From the NCBI GenBank assembly GCA_914767715.1, contig OU612067.1, forward strand, positions 13,709,001 to 13,773,000: DNA of 64,000 nucleotides, given 5' to 3'. Numbering within the stretch: position 1 is the stretch's first letter; each line of letters starts with the position of its first letter. The notes beneath the pieces were generated by a model, which was not told the origin of the DNA, searched no databases, and worked only from the letters and a program-made list of their open reading frames with translations. The DNA comes from Membranipora membranacea (lineage: Eukaryota > Bryozoa > Gymnolaemata > Cheilostomatida > Membraniporidae). The position numbers and the translations under genes were made by a program. This document shows positions 10,425 to 25,400 of this stretch, one piece after another.

Positions 10425-13400
10425 CTGTAATACAAAACGATACAATAGTACAATGTTACACCTCAGTGATCACACACCATATGCTGTATACTATATAGCG
10501 TATACTGTATACCATATGTCATATTTTGTATACAGTATAATATATAACATATACCATATATAGTGTATATTGCTTACACAGATACAAAATGAAGTGATTG
10601 ATGATGGTATGATGTGATTTGAGAGATAGGGCAAAAATCTTATATCATTTGAATGTATTTTTGAAAGTTTTCACTCGATCTTTTTTTCAAAAGTTGGATG
10701 TGGTATTTTTGGATAGAGTGGCCGAGAAAAGCACTAACTCCAAGCAAAAATATTGTAATAAAATCTTACATGGAACACGACTCACCATACCCTAATAACA
10801 ATACCACATTTACACCGACATGAACACTTTTTAATAGATTGCTATCTCTGGCAAACTAACGGTTATAAATCAGTGCTTGCAGATTCAATTCAGTCGAATA
10901 GACTTTTTTAAACTGTAAGAGATCACAATTTATTTTTACATTGAACAGAAACCACCCGTGTGATACATACCTCTCTGTGAACATTATGATTCTAAAATTC
11001 ACAGCCAATGCTTGGGTCTGTTTCTCAAATCTGTTGGACGTTTTATATCAAGATGAATACGAAGTCCCACTGAACTCAAATTGGCAGTTAGCCAACACAA
11101 CTCATTGACATAAATTATTGACATAAATTATCGACATAAATTATTGACATAAATCATTGACATAAATTATTGACTCAATAATTTGTGTAACAAGACAAGA
11201 CATAAATTATTGAGGTGATACAATTAAATGAAAGATCAATCTGATACTGGAATGAAATACTTCCTGAACTAAGCAGAGCAGTAGAAACATGCCAATCAAC
11301 CGTAACTCTTAATTTATAACCATGGTACCAACATACCATGATATTCTTGATATTAGACTGAGAGTCAGGAGCGGGAGTAGCAGCCTGAGATCTCATAGCC
11401 TCCAGCTGATCAGTAAGTAATGTCTGCTGACTCTGCAGAGCCTTATCTACCTCAGAGCGTACTGCATTCCTCACATCAGCTACCATCTGTCCCTTCATAC
11501 TGTTATAAAATCATCAAATATAGGGGTTAGAGATTACGTCGACAGTTGCTATAAAGATAGATGTTCCTGGTAAGCCTTGTTGGCTGGTAGGAGGGAGGTA
11601 TTTTCAGTGACCTGGTATCAGCTACCATCTGTCCCTTCATACTGTTACAAATAATATCAACATTTATGTGCGAGGGAATAGGGTGTGCCATTAAACTATC
11701 CAATCTGCCAAATGATAGCTTGATATGGGATGAAAAATCAAATCTTAACTTTACCAAGTCTGACCAAAAATGTATCCATGGTTTATTGACCAAGATATTA
11801 AGAAAAATAAACACGTATTAGAATCAGGCATAGACACATGCGCAGATTGGCCACACCGACAACATTAGGATATAGCAGGTTGGAGAATTAGGAATTTTCG
11901 ATTTTTGATAATTTGGAGTTGCTCCCCCACCACTTGTAACCTGCCGAGTTTAAGTTGGTGCATGGACGTACATAACAAAGTTATCCTCTCAAGTCTCATA
12001 AAAGAGTTGACAACCTTCGAGGTTGAGAAAAGTTGAGCAGCATCTGCATTCCAGTTAAAAGCTTCAACTGTGACCATAGGCTATTTTTAGGGTTGCTACA
12101 GTGCTCTTAATTAGACTGAGACCTTCCAAACGATACCAAATATTGGGAGGCGTAACTATAGCTTTAGTACATACCTATCTAGGGCTGCTGCGACTTGCTG
12201 CTTCACTTCTCTTTGTACAGATAGCGTGATGTTATCCTTGACATCGTGGCTTGTCTGTTTGAGAGACTCGACAGCATTCTCACAGCTCGCTGACACGATA
12301 GCCTGAGTGTTCATCTGTTTAGACTTAACAGCAGACATCTGATCGTTCAGCTGCTTCATATCTACATCAGAAAATCAAAAAGTGATGAATCTCTGACAAA
12401 ATAATACCAATATACCAATATAATAGTATACCAATATAATAATATACCAATATAATAATATACCAATTTACCGATATACCAATAAAAATAAAGAAAAAAA
12501 AATGATGCAAAATGATGCAACATGCTGAACACACCCAACATTTTTGCTCACAGTTGTTGGGGTCATCTGAGAACGAGAATGATGCTCTTAGCTCTGATGC
12601 TTGATACCACAGCAACACAGCCTCACAAACATCAACCAAACAAATATTTTTTTATGGTTATGAGGAGAGCTTTTAAAATATGCTTCAAAAGTATTTCTAC
12701 TCACAGTTGTTGAGCCCCTCTGAGAAGGAGGCGTTGAGTTGAGAGACGGCGTTTCTCATGCTGGCGTCAAATGAGGGTAGGACCTGCTGTGTGAGACTAT
12801 CTCTGTATGAGGTCTGTATCACATCCTGTACAACCAGTCCTACAGACATACCTATCTTATCTACTGTGGCCTGTGATGAGAGAAAAATAATAACAAGTAA
12901 TTTGGAGTTATTCTATCTTGGGTTATTCTTAACAATGTGAAGGGGTAGACCAAGGAGTTGGAGACTTGGGCAGACATGGATCAAGTTTGATCCAACTGCC
13001 TGCATTCCAGTTGCTTTCTTCCATTGGTCACATCGGGAGCAACTACAAAAGCAGGCAAATGGACCAAACTTGGTCTAAGTTTGATCCAATTGGCTCGCAT
13101 TCTACTTTAAGGGGGGCAACTCTGATTGCAGTTCTATTGAATTTTTCTTTTTGTATTGCCTTAAAGAGCAACCAAGGTTTCAAACAACTTCTCATTGATG
13201 GCCATTGATTAATAGCAGATTGCACCTTCTGCATGGGGAAAAAGACAAAATATAATTCGGATGATTATTCAGCCAGAATTCTTGTGAAACATTTCTTCCA
13301 TCAGGTACTCAAACTCAGCTAAAAGAGAATACCACATAGCAGTTTCCTGTTCCTGTTATTATTTAGCCTATGCTCTATAATTATTACAGCAAAGTCTTGG

Positions 13401-16400
13401 AACCTCCCCTAAACTGAAGTGTTACCCAGCTTAGAGTCAGCAACTACTTTGAGTTTTGCATCGCGTAATGCACAAAGCTGATGCTGCCCAGCACATTATT
13501 TGCTACCCATTAATGCATTGCTGCGAAACCTTGGTTGCCCTTTAATATCCTGTCAGTACTCGTCATAGCAAGACAGTTAAAGGAGACAGTGATAACTATT
13601 GGGAAAAACACAGCTAGCTTATGCTCAATATTTGTTCTAGGCAGGGAGTATGGGCAAAAGAATTCCGTGGGGACAAATTAAGAAATGATTACATGAAGAA
13701 TATAGCCTAGGTTCCCGGGCCGCTTCTCAGTTTAATTCCTAGAGTAACCTTTTCACAGAGTAACCTTATTACTAGATAAACTTTTTCTAGAGTAACCTTT
13801 TCACACAAAAGAATTGAGGATACCTTGAATTGATGGATGGATGGATGGATGGATTTTATTACTATCACTGACAGCATTATTAAAAGAAAAAATGAGTCGC
13901 GAAATACAGTGTAATTGCTGGCACTTTGAATCAGCAAGAAAAAAGCGAAGACACTTGGAATAAAAAATCAAATCTCTGTCTAAAAAAGTATTTCGTTTAA
14001 AATAAGAGTGATATGACGCAGAAAACAGTCTCTCCCCAGTGAGCTTCTATGTTTTACTGTACGGTATCTGCCAGATGGACATTTACTCAACAAATCATTG
14101 ATGAAATGATCCTCATCGTGAATATAGCGATATGATGTGTTACTTACCTGGCTGTTGACCAATCTATTTATACTATCTTTGAATGTTGCGTCAGCAGCAG
14201 TTAGTTTCTCAGCCATTACGTTGTGTAAATCTTTCTTAACTGGATCTATCATCTGTTGTAAGGCTTAAAAAATAAAAAAAAACATTTGTCAGCATGTTTG
14301 AAGACGGCACATCAAGGAATAAGTTAAAATCATTGGGTAGACTATGTATTGGCAGGGCTTCTTTTGGTACAAACCCCGTGCCCGTACCATTTTGATTTTA
14401 TACTTCACCGGACCGTAAACAAAATTAGCAGTCGAAAAGAAATGAAATGATTTTTTATGTTTTTCTATAAGTGGTATTATGTAAACAATATTTTACCTCT
14501 CGCAACATGATAGATCATCTGAGATGAAATTATTAAATACTGAGCAAACTAACCACCCTACTGATGTGATAAAACAAGTCTCGATACCCTGTGATAAACC
14601 TTGATGTTGCTTGGTTTTTTTTTTGTTTCCAGTATCAATAAAGGTCTACGGACTGTATAATACTGATGTGGCACAGGAGCATTTGAGGTCAGATGCTCTT
14701 TCTGACACCACCGTGATCCGCCGGGAATCAAACACAAGACCTCGCCCATGCCTTACCCATTGCACCACGGCCACTCCTTTACCCTTCCGATGTGATATCA
14801 AGGTCAAATAAACTTATCCATCTAACCACCACATAACACCATTGCAAAAATCCGACTAAAAAATTTTATGATTCAATCATCTCCCACAGAAATACCAAAG
14901 ATTTCAAAACTAAATGCCACCCAGATGACATCAAAAACTCTTCTGAATCTTAATCTTTTGGGTAACTGCATGTTGCATTCAATGATAAATAATAATAAGT
15001 TAAATAAAATATTACTAAGTTTTTGAATGCAACATCTTTACCCATAGACTAAATAATAAATAGTTAAATAAATTATAATTTAGTCTATGGTTGCATCCTA
15101 GCAGCCCGTATTTTACTTACATGGTATGACAGACTTCTTTATCTCAGCAGATACAGATTTATCGACAAGAGTTTGGAGCTCATTGGTAAGTTTGCTAGTT
15201 GACTGAGTTATCAATCTATCCTGCATAGTCTTCTGTTCTGTAATATATAAATATATAAAAATGTTATATAATATACTCATATAATATATAATTGATTAAA
15301 AATTAATCAAATGGTTGATAAAAAAAAGTTGTCATATCACACGCCACATCCGATAGCATGGGCGGCAAAATATTAGTTGCCTTAGGGGCGCGGCTGCAAT
15401 ATGTGCAACAGGTTGCTCTCTGTTTGCAGGCAGGTTGGAGCACACCTGAGGGCCAACCAAACCCCAGTAGTTGATGGACTGCAGTAGAATCCGAACTCAC
15501 GACATACAACATTTGCATGCTAAAGGAGCAGTGCTCTAACCAACTGAGCCACTGAGCCATAATTATATTGATCAAACTGTACATAAAAAAGTAAGTTTTG
15601 GTGAGCTTTGACGAATAAGTAGAAAGTCTAATTTCAGTTTTAACTCAAATGTACAGCTATCAGTTTTTTTGTTGCAAATTAAACGTTGCGTTTGAAAAGA
15701 CTTTGTCCCTGACCTGTCAAAGAATTAAACTTGAATACCTGTGTAACTTTGACTATACTCTGGATAGAATATATTGATGTCCTTGTATGATGGTGAATAT
15801 ATATTGTTAATAATCTTTGTGTCCTCGGTGATGGTTTTATACACATTGTCAAACATTTTACCCAAACTTTAAAAAAAATTTTTAAATGAATTATGGAAGT
15901 TTGTTACGGCTGCTCTCGATGCAAACGCAAATCTCTCATTGCAACCCACTGTCACAGCTCCCATTTATATATGGCATGAATAAGGTGTAGCATAGTATTA
16001 TATTATCTGGGTTTAGTTTTATTACGTGGGTTATAGTTGGCAAAACCGGGACCTGTTCCACAGTCAAAAAAATTACATTATTACATAGTCCTCATCAACT
16101 TGGAAAAACCAAAAAATTACAAATTACAGTAAATTCTTGCAAACTTGTGCAGTATCAGTATTTATGATGTAAATACCTTTATTTTGCTTTCACATCATGT
16201 AGATATATTAAATGCATTCACTTGTCACTAACATGTGGTCATACTTGGCAGAGTTCAGATACTGGATTTTAGTTCTTATTTCAAGTGTCATTGAAGGGTT
16301 GGCTCAAAAAGAACATGTATTGGATAATATATTTTGTTGTAAGTGTTGATCTACTGAATGGCATGTATTTTAAGGTTTACTGTACTTATGTTGCTCATGT

Positions 16401-19400
16401 GGCACATAAGTGATAAGAGTGATAAGTGATAAGCGAGACCATAGACCACGACGAGAAATATTTTGTTGGATGAGCCAGTTCTAAGCACCAGCACCACAAC
16501 CATCATCATTTTATTCCTTAAAATTATTCCTAGTTGTGACTGAACACAACCAGTCTGCTCAAATTGGATTGCTAATTTCTTTGACGCTTCACAAGGAAGA
16601 ATAGATCTGTGCTGTTAAATGAGTATGCAAACTACAGATAGGTGTTGTTCCTGAGTACGTATGATGAAGCTAGAGTGTGTGACAATAACTTAAAATTATT
16701 ATACTTCAGTAATGTAGTCAAAATCTAATGGCTTTTACCGTGGCCAAACTTAATTTTGCCGATGCCGGTAAGGTTCTTTGAGTTTATAAATGTGATATCG
16801 GCGTCAACCGTGAATGTCTATTGCTTCTCCGACTTATACACAGAAACAGCAGTGTGAAAAATGAAGAACTTATTACTGAGATGTCTAAAACTGTTTTTAC
16901 AAAATAACGTCCGATGAAGATCATCCTCTTTTTAGTCGTGTTGTTTCCAACTGTGCAAAGGTATCTATTGCCCACCAAAGTGCAGGACAGGAAAGCTTTT
17001 TTCCATACTACATGTCAGTTCACAACAGAATATAAAACGTTCATTTTCATGTACCAATCCAATCTTATCGCCTGTTGATACAATGATTGTTATAATAAAC
17101 CAAACCAGAACACGTCATCATCTGAGAAAATGGAAATACATGTAAATATGAAACTCCAGAGGAAAAAGGATGGAAGCATGTGACTCTAATAAACTTATTT
17201 TTGCCGATGCTGGTAAGGTTCTTTGAGTTTTTGAGTTTATCAATGTGATGTCGGAGTCAACAGTGTATGTCAATTCGAGTGATATTTGAAAGTGCAATTC
17301 CTGTAATGATCATTAATTATTATTCTTATCGTTCCATTCACATTATTCTTATTCAATAGTTAATAATTCCCATAAAAACTATTTCAGCTTCGATCTAGAT
17401 GGAGCCCTGCAGACATCTCTATACTTCTCAAGATACTGCAGCACATTCAACAGTGATTTCTGCATAATTGACAATGTCTCCTTACAGAGGGACTTTTTAG
17501 TTATTGCCAAAGGGATTGTTGCTGCTCATTAATTCAAAAACTTCTCTGGCTGTCTAAATAAAGGGTCCAGAAACGTTATTTTGTGGCTCAAACTGGGTTC
17601 TATAGTAATAGCCATTATTCATACTAAACCTTAGCTCATACCAACAAAAATTTATTGCATGCTGCGGAGGTTATTGCTTGTGAGCAGCTGTGTTGCATAT
17701 GAGCACGCAACTCTCGGCTGAGTCAGCAATAATGCTGGTTATTATTTGGCCAGAATTTGTTTTCCAGTCTTGGAAATTATTAGAATCACTGCTTCCATCC
17801 TTTTCCTCTGTAGTTTCATCATTACATGTAGTTCCATGTTCTCAGATGATGACGTTTTCTGTTGTAATAACTACTTTTTTTCACGCTGCTGTTTCCGTCA
17901 ATAGGCCAAGGATGCAAGCGACATTCACTGTTGACGCCGATATCACTTTGATAAACTCAAAGAACAGTACCGGCATCGGCAAAATTAAGTTTGGCCACGG
18001 TAAAGGCCATTAGGTTTTGACTACAGTACTGAAGTAAAATAATTTTAAGTAATTGTCGGTATACTAGCTTCATCATACATACTCAGGAACAACAGCTACC
18101 TGTTGTTTGCATACTCATTTAACAGCACAGATCTATTCTTCCTTGTGAAGCAACAATAAAATTAGCAATCCAATTTGAGCAGACTTGTTGTGTTCAGTCA
18201 CAACTAGGAAAAATTTTGAAGAAAAAAACGATGACGGTGGTGGTGGTGGTGGTGTAAGATCTGGCTCATACAACAAAATATTTTGATATTGTGTTATAGC
18301 AAGGAGTTGGTTATAGGTTACTTGGTTATAGGTATTCTCTACATTTTTATAGTAGTGATGTAAGTGCTGAGGGTAAATGGCTGTATTTATTTCAGTGTTT
18401 ATTGGCCAATGATTGTATTTTATCATAAAAAGTTCTGGAGACAAATTATTTATACCATCTCGTGCGGAAAGGTCTTTTACATACACTCACCAATTTTCTT
18501 TGCGTTTGAATAATAAGGGGCTGGACAGGGGCTGATATCATGCCCAGCGTCCCTTGATTTTTCACATCATTTCATTGAATGGTATATAGTAAACTATCAC
18601 AATGGTTCCATGGATCGATTATGTAAGGATTTCGGTAGTAATCGCCCCATGGAAATGGCATTAAAGTCAAATTCCGATTGTGACGAATGACTTTTTGGAC
18701 TCGAATATTCAAACCGTGTTTATTCCATACATCTCCTAATTGGCGTCATGGCTGAATGGTAAGCGGCGTTGCACACAATGCCTTTTAAAGGATTTAACGC
18801 GGGAGGCCGGGGTTCAAATCTCAGCCGCGCAGATTCTTTTCATGTTTTTCCCATCATGGGAATGGTTAGAATCCACTGGATTCTAACCATTCGAAATTGG
18901 AGTGAACCACAAAATCGACCCATGGAACCATAGTGAATGGCTCACAGCACAAACTAATTACGTCATGTCCCGCTATTTAAGTGGGACAGTATTGAATGCT
19001 ATTGTAGGTAGTATATTAAGTCTATGAGCGAGACATAAGTGACTGGAGCAGGAAATCTTACAACCCTCATCCAGCCAATTTTGAAATAGGAATACAAATT
19101 TATTACCAGCACAGCACCAACAACTCTATCAGCATCTACCAGCATCCAGCATCTTGCAATCAAATCAATGTCTAATAAACCATTTACTATTCCACTATTT
19201 ATTCATGCATAGAGGAATGTATGCCACATTATTTATGGGTATATAAAATCACTAGATGGAGAAACCACTCAAATGTTTGCATCCCTTTCTACATTTCTCC
19301 AATGAAATCCCTCAGAGTTCATTGATTTCTCAATCACAACTTTCACAACAATCACAACTTTCACAACTCAGCATGCCCGAACCACTCATTCAAACTTAGC

Positions 19401-22400
19401 CAACACTCTTGTGAGCAATTTTAAATGAAGGCTAAAAACAGTGGATGGTTGATCCATTAATTCCACTTTACCAGATGTATGGAACTCCCTACCATCTTAC
19501 TTTCGCGATCTCTCTTCCACCTCCTTAATTAAATCACAGTTAATAACCCACCTTTTCCGTGAAGCATATACCCCATATATATAGGTTATATAATGGAGTC
19601 TTAGGTGCCACTTGTTGGTTTTAATTATCTATCTTTCATCATTTTGTCTACTTTAGGGTAAAAAATATGACCCATATGATGAAGTTTGAACCAGTTTGCC
19701 TGCATGTGGAATTGCTCACCCCTCCTGACTACTCTCAAACCTCAAGGCCCTTTTGTCTGCGTCATATCAGTGGAGGAGAGCATTATAAACCAAACTTGAT
19801 ATATAAGTACTCCCTCACTAAGGTTTAAAAATCGGTGTGCTTAGCAAGGCCTACTTCCTCATATGCTGTTAGCAAGGCCTACTTCCTCATATGCTGACAA
19901 CCCTCCCCCACAAGACACCAATTGCTGAACATATAACAAAGTACAATACCAAAATTAAAAAATATATCCGTTGAATGAAAGACTCACCACGCTTGAGGGC
20001 GTTGACAGTGTGTTCCAGCTTAGTGTTCATAGTGGAGCTGAGGCTCTGAATCTGTTTGGAGAGTTTATCCAGTTTTTGATCTGATCTCTCTGTAGTTTTG
20101 AGGAGATGAATATCCCGGCCCTGTGACATCATCATTTCATTCAAAGTCAGTATGGAAGCTTTCATATCCTCGAGGTGAGATGTGAATTTGTCCTGCCTGT
20201 CAAATAGAGACCTCCGATCATTGAGATACATTTACAGGACAGACCTACTTCCCTAAACCTGCCACAAAGGCAGGGAACAGTATTCAACTATATCAAATGA
20301 GCATATACTGAATGTATTATGGCCTACAGTCTTCTGACTTGTGAAGGGAAGGGGGGGGGGGAGGGGAGTATCTTTCTTATATGATATCGTTCTATCCGCT
20401 CCACATCAAAGATATGGTTGCAGATGAGCGTAGCAAAGCAGTATAATTTTATTTTTTTGTTGGATGCATATTCCTTTTTATGATATAACTCTTTTTATTT
20501 TTGGTATTCTGTAAAACATTCTCAATAAATGAGTATTATCCAAAACATACCCAAAATATAAATACATATATGTATATAATCGACTGTCTTTCTGATGGAC
20601 AATAGACATTGAATTTGGATGGTGTAGGACCTGGGTGCCTAACCTTTTTTTTCATGCAAAAGGCCAATATCAAAGTTTCAAATGATTAAAGAGCCTGGCT
20701 TGGCGGTGATTAAGGGCCGGAGGCTCGAGGAGCTTTCAAAAGGCCTGCAGGGAGGATGTGGGAACGGCGTCGTAGCACCCTCCCCTTAGGTTTGGAACGC
20801 AAGACCGTGGCATCTGACATGCTTGTGACCAAATCACCAATTTAACAAAGGCTGAACTGATCTAAATGTATGGAGATTATGGAGATAAAGGATAGATATA
20901 CTATATCCAACCAATGTACTATTGATGATGCATGATGACACATGGAAATGAGACATCAATATTATGAAATGAGCAATAGGCACTCAAGGTACATGGAATA
21001 AACAAAACGAGCCCCCACTGGGAGTTGTACCCAGGGCCACTGAGCTATAGAGGCTTCGATGAATGGATTCTGCAATACGATTATATAATCATTCCCATGT
21101 TCACTAACAAGCCCCCCCACTTCATTATATTGAACTCTGTCCAATCCATGCAATACACCTGTGACCATAAACATGATGTTTGTATGGTTTTGACAATGTA
21201 TTCAAACAAAACAGCTCATTTTTTTCATATTCCTCAAACAAGCCTGCCAACACATGTCATTATTATTTGGTGGCCACATCCACCATCCTATTTAAAAACC
21301 TAACAAATCATATAACCCTCCCGCCTTCAGTGTAGCAATGCAGTAGCCATAAGTAAAATTTGATGAGCAGCTTACAAAGAATTATTAGTCGACCAGGAAT
21401 GTATTTCTGAATCCACTATATCATCACAGAGTAAGGATATATCCTATATCGTATTGTAGACACACTCTGTTTCTTACCACCCCTTTGCCTTAGTAACTTG
21501 GTTTAAAAGGTTGATTAAACTTATGTGTGTTGGTTGCCACACACTATTAAATTCACCCTATGTAGAAAGGTGTGTAGAAAGGCTATGTAGAAAGGTGACT
21601 CAATAGGAACTACAATAATGGAAATTGGGATATAGTTCTAACAAAGTAAAGCACAATCAGATCCATATGGTGTTTCAGGCAGCCTTACTCACATAAACGA
21701 TACTTGTTGTTGTTGTTGTTGGGCAGGAGGCGGTCTCTGTCTAGTGCTTGGCTCCGCCTCTTCCTGTAGTACATATCTCTCGATGTCCTTGACATTTAGC
21801 TCCTCCTCTTCCTGTGAGTCAGATTTGTCCTCTGAAGACGGCTGGCCGCCATTATCCACATCATCATTGTCTGACTGGTCAGTCGTATCACTAAAAAATC
21901 GCCAGAAAAAGTCCGTATGAGCCCAGGATCATAATTATAACAATATATTTGGTGAAATTATTCGCAATTATATTAATATAGAGTGAGGTAGAGGGTAAGG
22001 TATAGACTCTAGCGTAAGGTTCAACATCATTTTTGCAGCACAAATTTGTTAAAAGTTGATTCTCTCATAACATTATTTTGGGAATAAAATAATAATTTAG
22101 TTTGTGGCTTATATTTGTGGTCTGGTGAATGTGGTCTCAAATGGGGTACAGGATGTTACAGTCAGCATTATAAAAGTCTACAAATTACAAACTCAGACAA
22201 AGTGCCAATAGCAACCATTGCAGCAAATATACTAAGATAGGTGACTCTTATCGAATCCTGTACCTAACTTGAAAAGTCGAACAGGCACTAGTTATTATAA
22301 TTGATTAGTGGAATAGGATTTCGATGTGAGTCACAAAATTTAGAGCCTGTTTATCAGTGATTGGACTGTTAAAAAGTTCTGGTGTGTTATGGCTCAAAAA

Positions 22401-25400
22401 CGTTACACACAAGGATACAGCATTTTTTCTCTCTGAAATAAAAATACTGCAGTCATGACACCACAGACTACAGCAATTTTTTGTTTGTAGTCATCACTAA
22501 CATTTTGTGTACAGGATAAATAGATAGATAGAGAGATATCCACTTTATTTTCACCACTCAAAAAGTACATGGTGACATGGCAATAATAATAGGAGCAAGT
22601 AATACATAAATTATGAATGCATAACATACCTCTCATCGGTTACCCCTGTATCCACTTCCCTGTATCCCTTCTTGTGAGTATTGAAAAGGTGTTTCTTCTA
22701 GAATTAAACACCTGTTGATTAGGTTGGCTGAGGTTGGGGTTTATGCGAAGTAAAATGTATATACTGCTTTTGGTGTGCAGTCATCCTTATCATTTCTGCA
22801 TACTTTTTGTGAACAGGATATGAATGCATAACATACCTCTCATCGGTAACCCCTGTATCCACTCCTGGCTCAGTATTAGGGGGTTGTGGAGCCTTAGGCC
22901 ATATCTTAACGTCATACGCCGCGTTACTGGTGCTGGGCGGTAAATCCAGAGGATCAACTGACGCTGACAAAGTCTGAGTAACACCAAACGGGGAATCCCT
23001 ACTCTGTCTGAGGGATTCTCTTTCCTGATGGAGGGATTCCCTACTGAGCAGCAGGGATTCTTAATTCTGCTGTTGTAATAGTTGGGTTTCCAGGCTACGT
23101 AAGCTGGAATCCCTTGCAGAATCGCCAGATGCAACAGTTTGACGTAGTATGTCAGCTTCTGCTAGTACAGGGATATCAGCCAGGTCTGGTGGAGCTACAG
23201 GCTCTGCTGAAGATGGGTCAGAGCTACAATTCAGAGAAAGATAAGTCACAGAGAGTGTAAAACTGATACACCAAAACATTTCTTAGAGTACAAATGTAAA
23301 TTCATGAATTTGAAAAAATTTATACGGGACAAAAATCACCAAAATCGTCTTGCAACTCACCAAATTTCAAACAGATAACTTTTTCATCATTAGAAGATAT
23401 CTATAAAAAGTCTACGGACTCTCACAGCATCGATTTAAGTAATGTATAATATATGTAGAATATGTAATGTAAAATATATATGTTTGACAAAATTCATCCA
23501 ATTGTCCTGCAACTCAAATTTCAAACAGATAACTCATTATAATTAGCCAGTGTGTCTATAGAGTCTCACAGTGTTGACTAAAGTAATATATATAATATAT
23601 CAAGGATTTCTTGAAATCCTTGAATATATATACTTTATTATTGCCGATCAAAGTCAATGACAAATAAAGACCATGCATAAATAAATAAATAAAAACAAAG
23701 CAGTCAGGTGTATTTATGAAAAATATCATTGTCTATAAATGCTGTCCTATTTATAGAACGGTGATTTGGGGCTTCCAAAAATATTTTACACGGATGATTC
23801 TCATATTCTTTAACCTTTGCAATATATCGAAAACAAAGAAGATCAAGATGTATTTTTAGCTCTTCGAGCTTTAGTAAAGAAAGTCTCTCTTCACAGTCTT
23901 CCTCATATGGAATCATAATTCTGGTGCAGAGCTTTTGAAATCTCTCCAGTTTATCCTTATCATTTTGGGTGGTGTGTGGGAACAAGCACGGGGCTGCTAT
24001 GATAAAACCAATAAAATGCTAGCTTTGTAAAATAATATCAGTGAATGAGATCTCACACCAGCTTTACTTAGCTTTATAAGACCATGCAGAGAATGTTTTG
24101 TTTTGATAATGATATGGTCTACATGGGAGTGAAACTTCAGGTGCTCATCGAATATCACACCAAGGAGCATTAGCCCTATTAGTAATCAATACTATCCCTT
24201 CATTTTGTAAAGAAAGTCTCTCTTCACAGTCTTCCTCATATGGAATCATAATTCTGGTGCAGAGCTTTTGAAATCTCTCCAGTTTATCCTTATCATTTTT
24301 GGTGGTGTGTGGGAACCAGCACGGGGCTGCTATGATAAAACCAATAAAATGCTAGCTTTGTAAAATAATATCAGTGAATGAGATCTCACACCAGCTTTAC
24401 TTAGCTTTATAAGACCATGCAGAGAATGTTTTGTTTTGATAATGATATGGTCTACATGGGAGTGAAACTTCAGGTGCTCATCGAATATCACACCAAGGAG
24501 CATTAGCCCTATTAGTAATCAATACTATCCCTTCATTTTGTATGTTTATCCAGTGTGTGTTTCCTAGCCTACACTATGACTGGGTGTGTCAGGTGGGGAT
24601 TCTTTTCTTGCTTTTGAATTTTTGGCTTGTGTCACATTTGAGTGATATAGACATTTAAAATCTATTATTGGGATGAGAGAACACAACTCCGAGTAGTGAA
24701 TAGCGGGCTATCTAATTAGCGCCATCGACCAATTCTTTTTTGGGGATGGTGAGATGGCGCAATCGGACCGCTTGCTATTCACTGCTAGGCGATTAGTGCA
24801 GCAGGAGTTGTGGGTTCGAGTCCCACTGGGGGAGCTTTCATTGTTGATTGTTCCAGCCCCCAGCACCCTCGGGTGTATACCTCTCCTACCGTTGTTGTAT
24901 TGGTTGAATGGCTGCTTTCGTTGTTGGTTGTGAGTTTTTTTACAGTTGTCCACCACTTTTTAGCATTTTTTTCGTCATTCAGCTGTTTGCTCACAAACTT
25001 CCTCTTGCTAGTTCGAACCATTTGCTGAACCGTCGCCTTGAGCTGCTTGTAACCAGAACTGCCTTGGCGGTATGCTTTGTCCCTGGCTGCAATGGTTTTC
25101 TCAATGTCTGCAGTTATCCAGGGCGGCTTGTCCTGTCACTGTTTTTTAGTCTGGTACGGACAATGTTTATTAAGGAGCTGATCGATAGATTCGTGTAGAT
25201 AACAACCTGTTGGTGAACATTTTGCTCGTTGAGAACACTACTCCAATTATGTTGTGCTAATGAAACCAGGAACTCATTCTTGCAACCAGGAGTGATGAGG
25301 CGTTGTTTTACTGGGATGTAATGTTTGCGCTTTGCTGGCTGTCCATTCAGGAGTACACAGCAGTGATCATTGTCACCGAGTGGAGATCATTTTTCAGCTA

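Larger units (their letters stand above)
1519..15870. repeat. Large segmental duplication, left copy (partner 48822-63375)
   Basis: The sequence is collinear with 48822-63375 at an offset near 47.0-47.5 kb. By eye only scattered substitutions and short indels separate the two, in exons and introns alike. Differences include a roughly 80-bp versus 600-bp minisatellite (12403 versus 59395), a 33-bp hairpin-loop deletion in the right copy near 50124, and a short insertion at about 14627-14668 in the left copy. Similarity fades just beyond a shared exon at 15739-15856 / 63250-63367, with weak similarity continuing outward. The segment contains EDC4 exon sets A and B. Confidence 0.9.

Noticed and set aside
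23061-23063. Alternative genetic code reading TAA as Gln
   Set aside because: Two genes show an in-frame TAA at a plausible Gln site. However, EDC4 and NLE1 otherwise use only CAA/CAG, a TAA also replaces Tyr in the LINE YADD, and large introns with LINE/SINE content fit an animal, not a ciliate.
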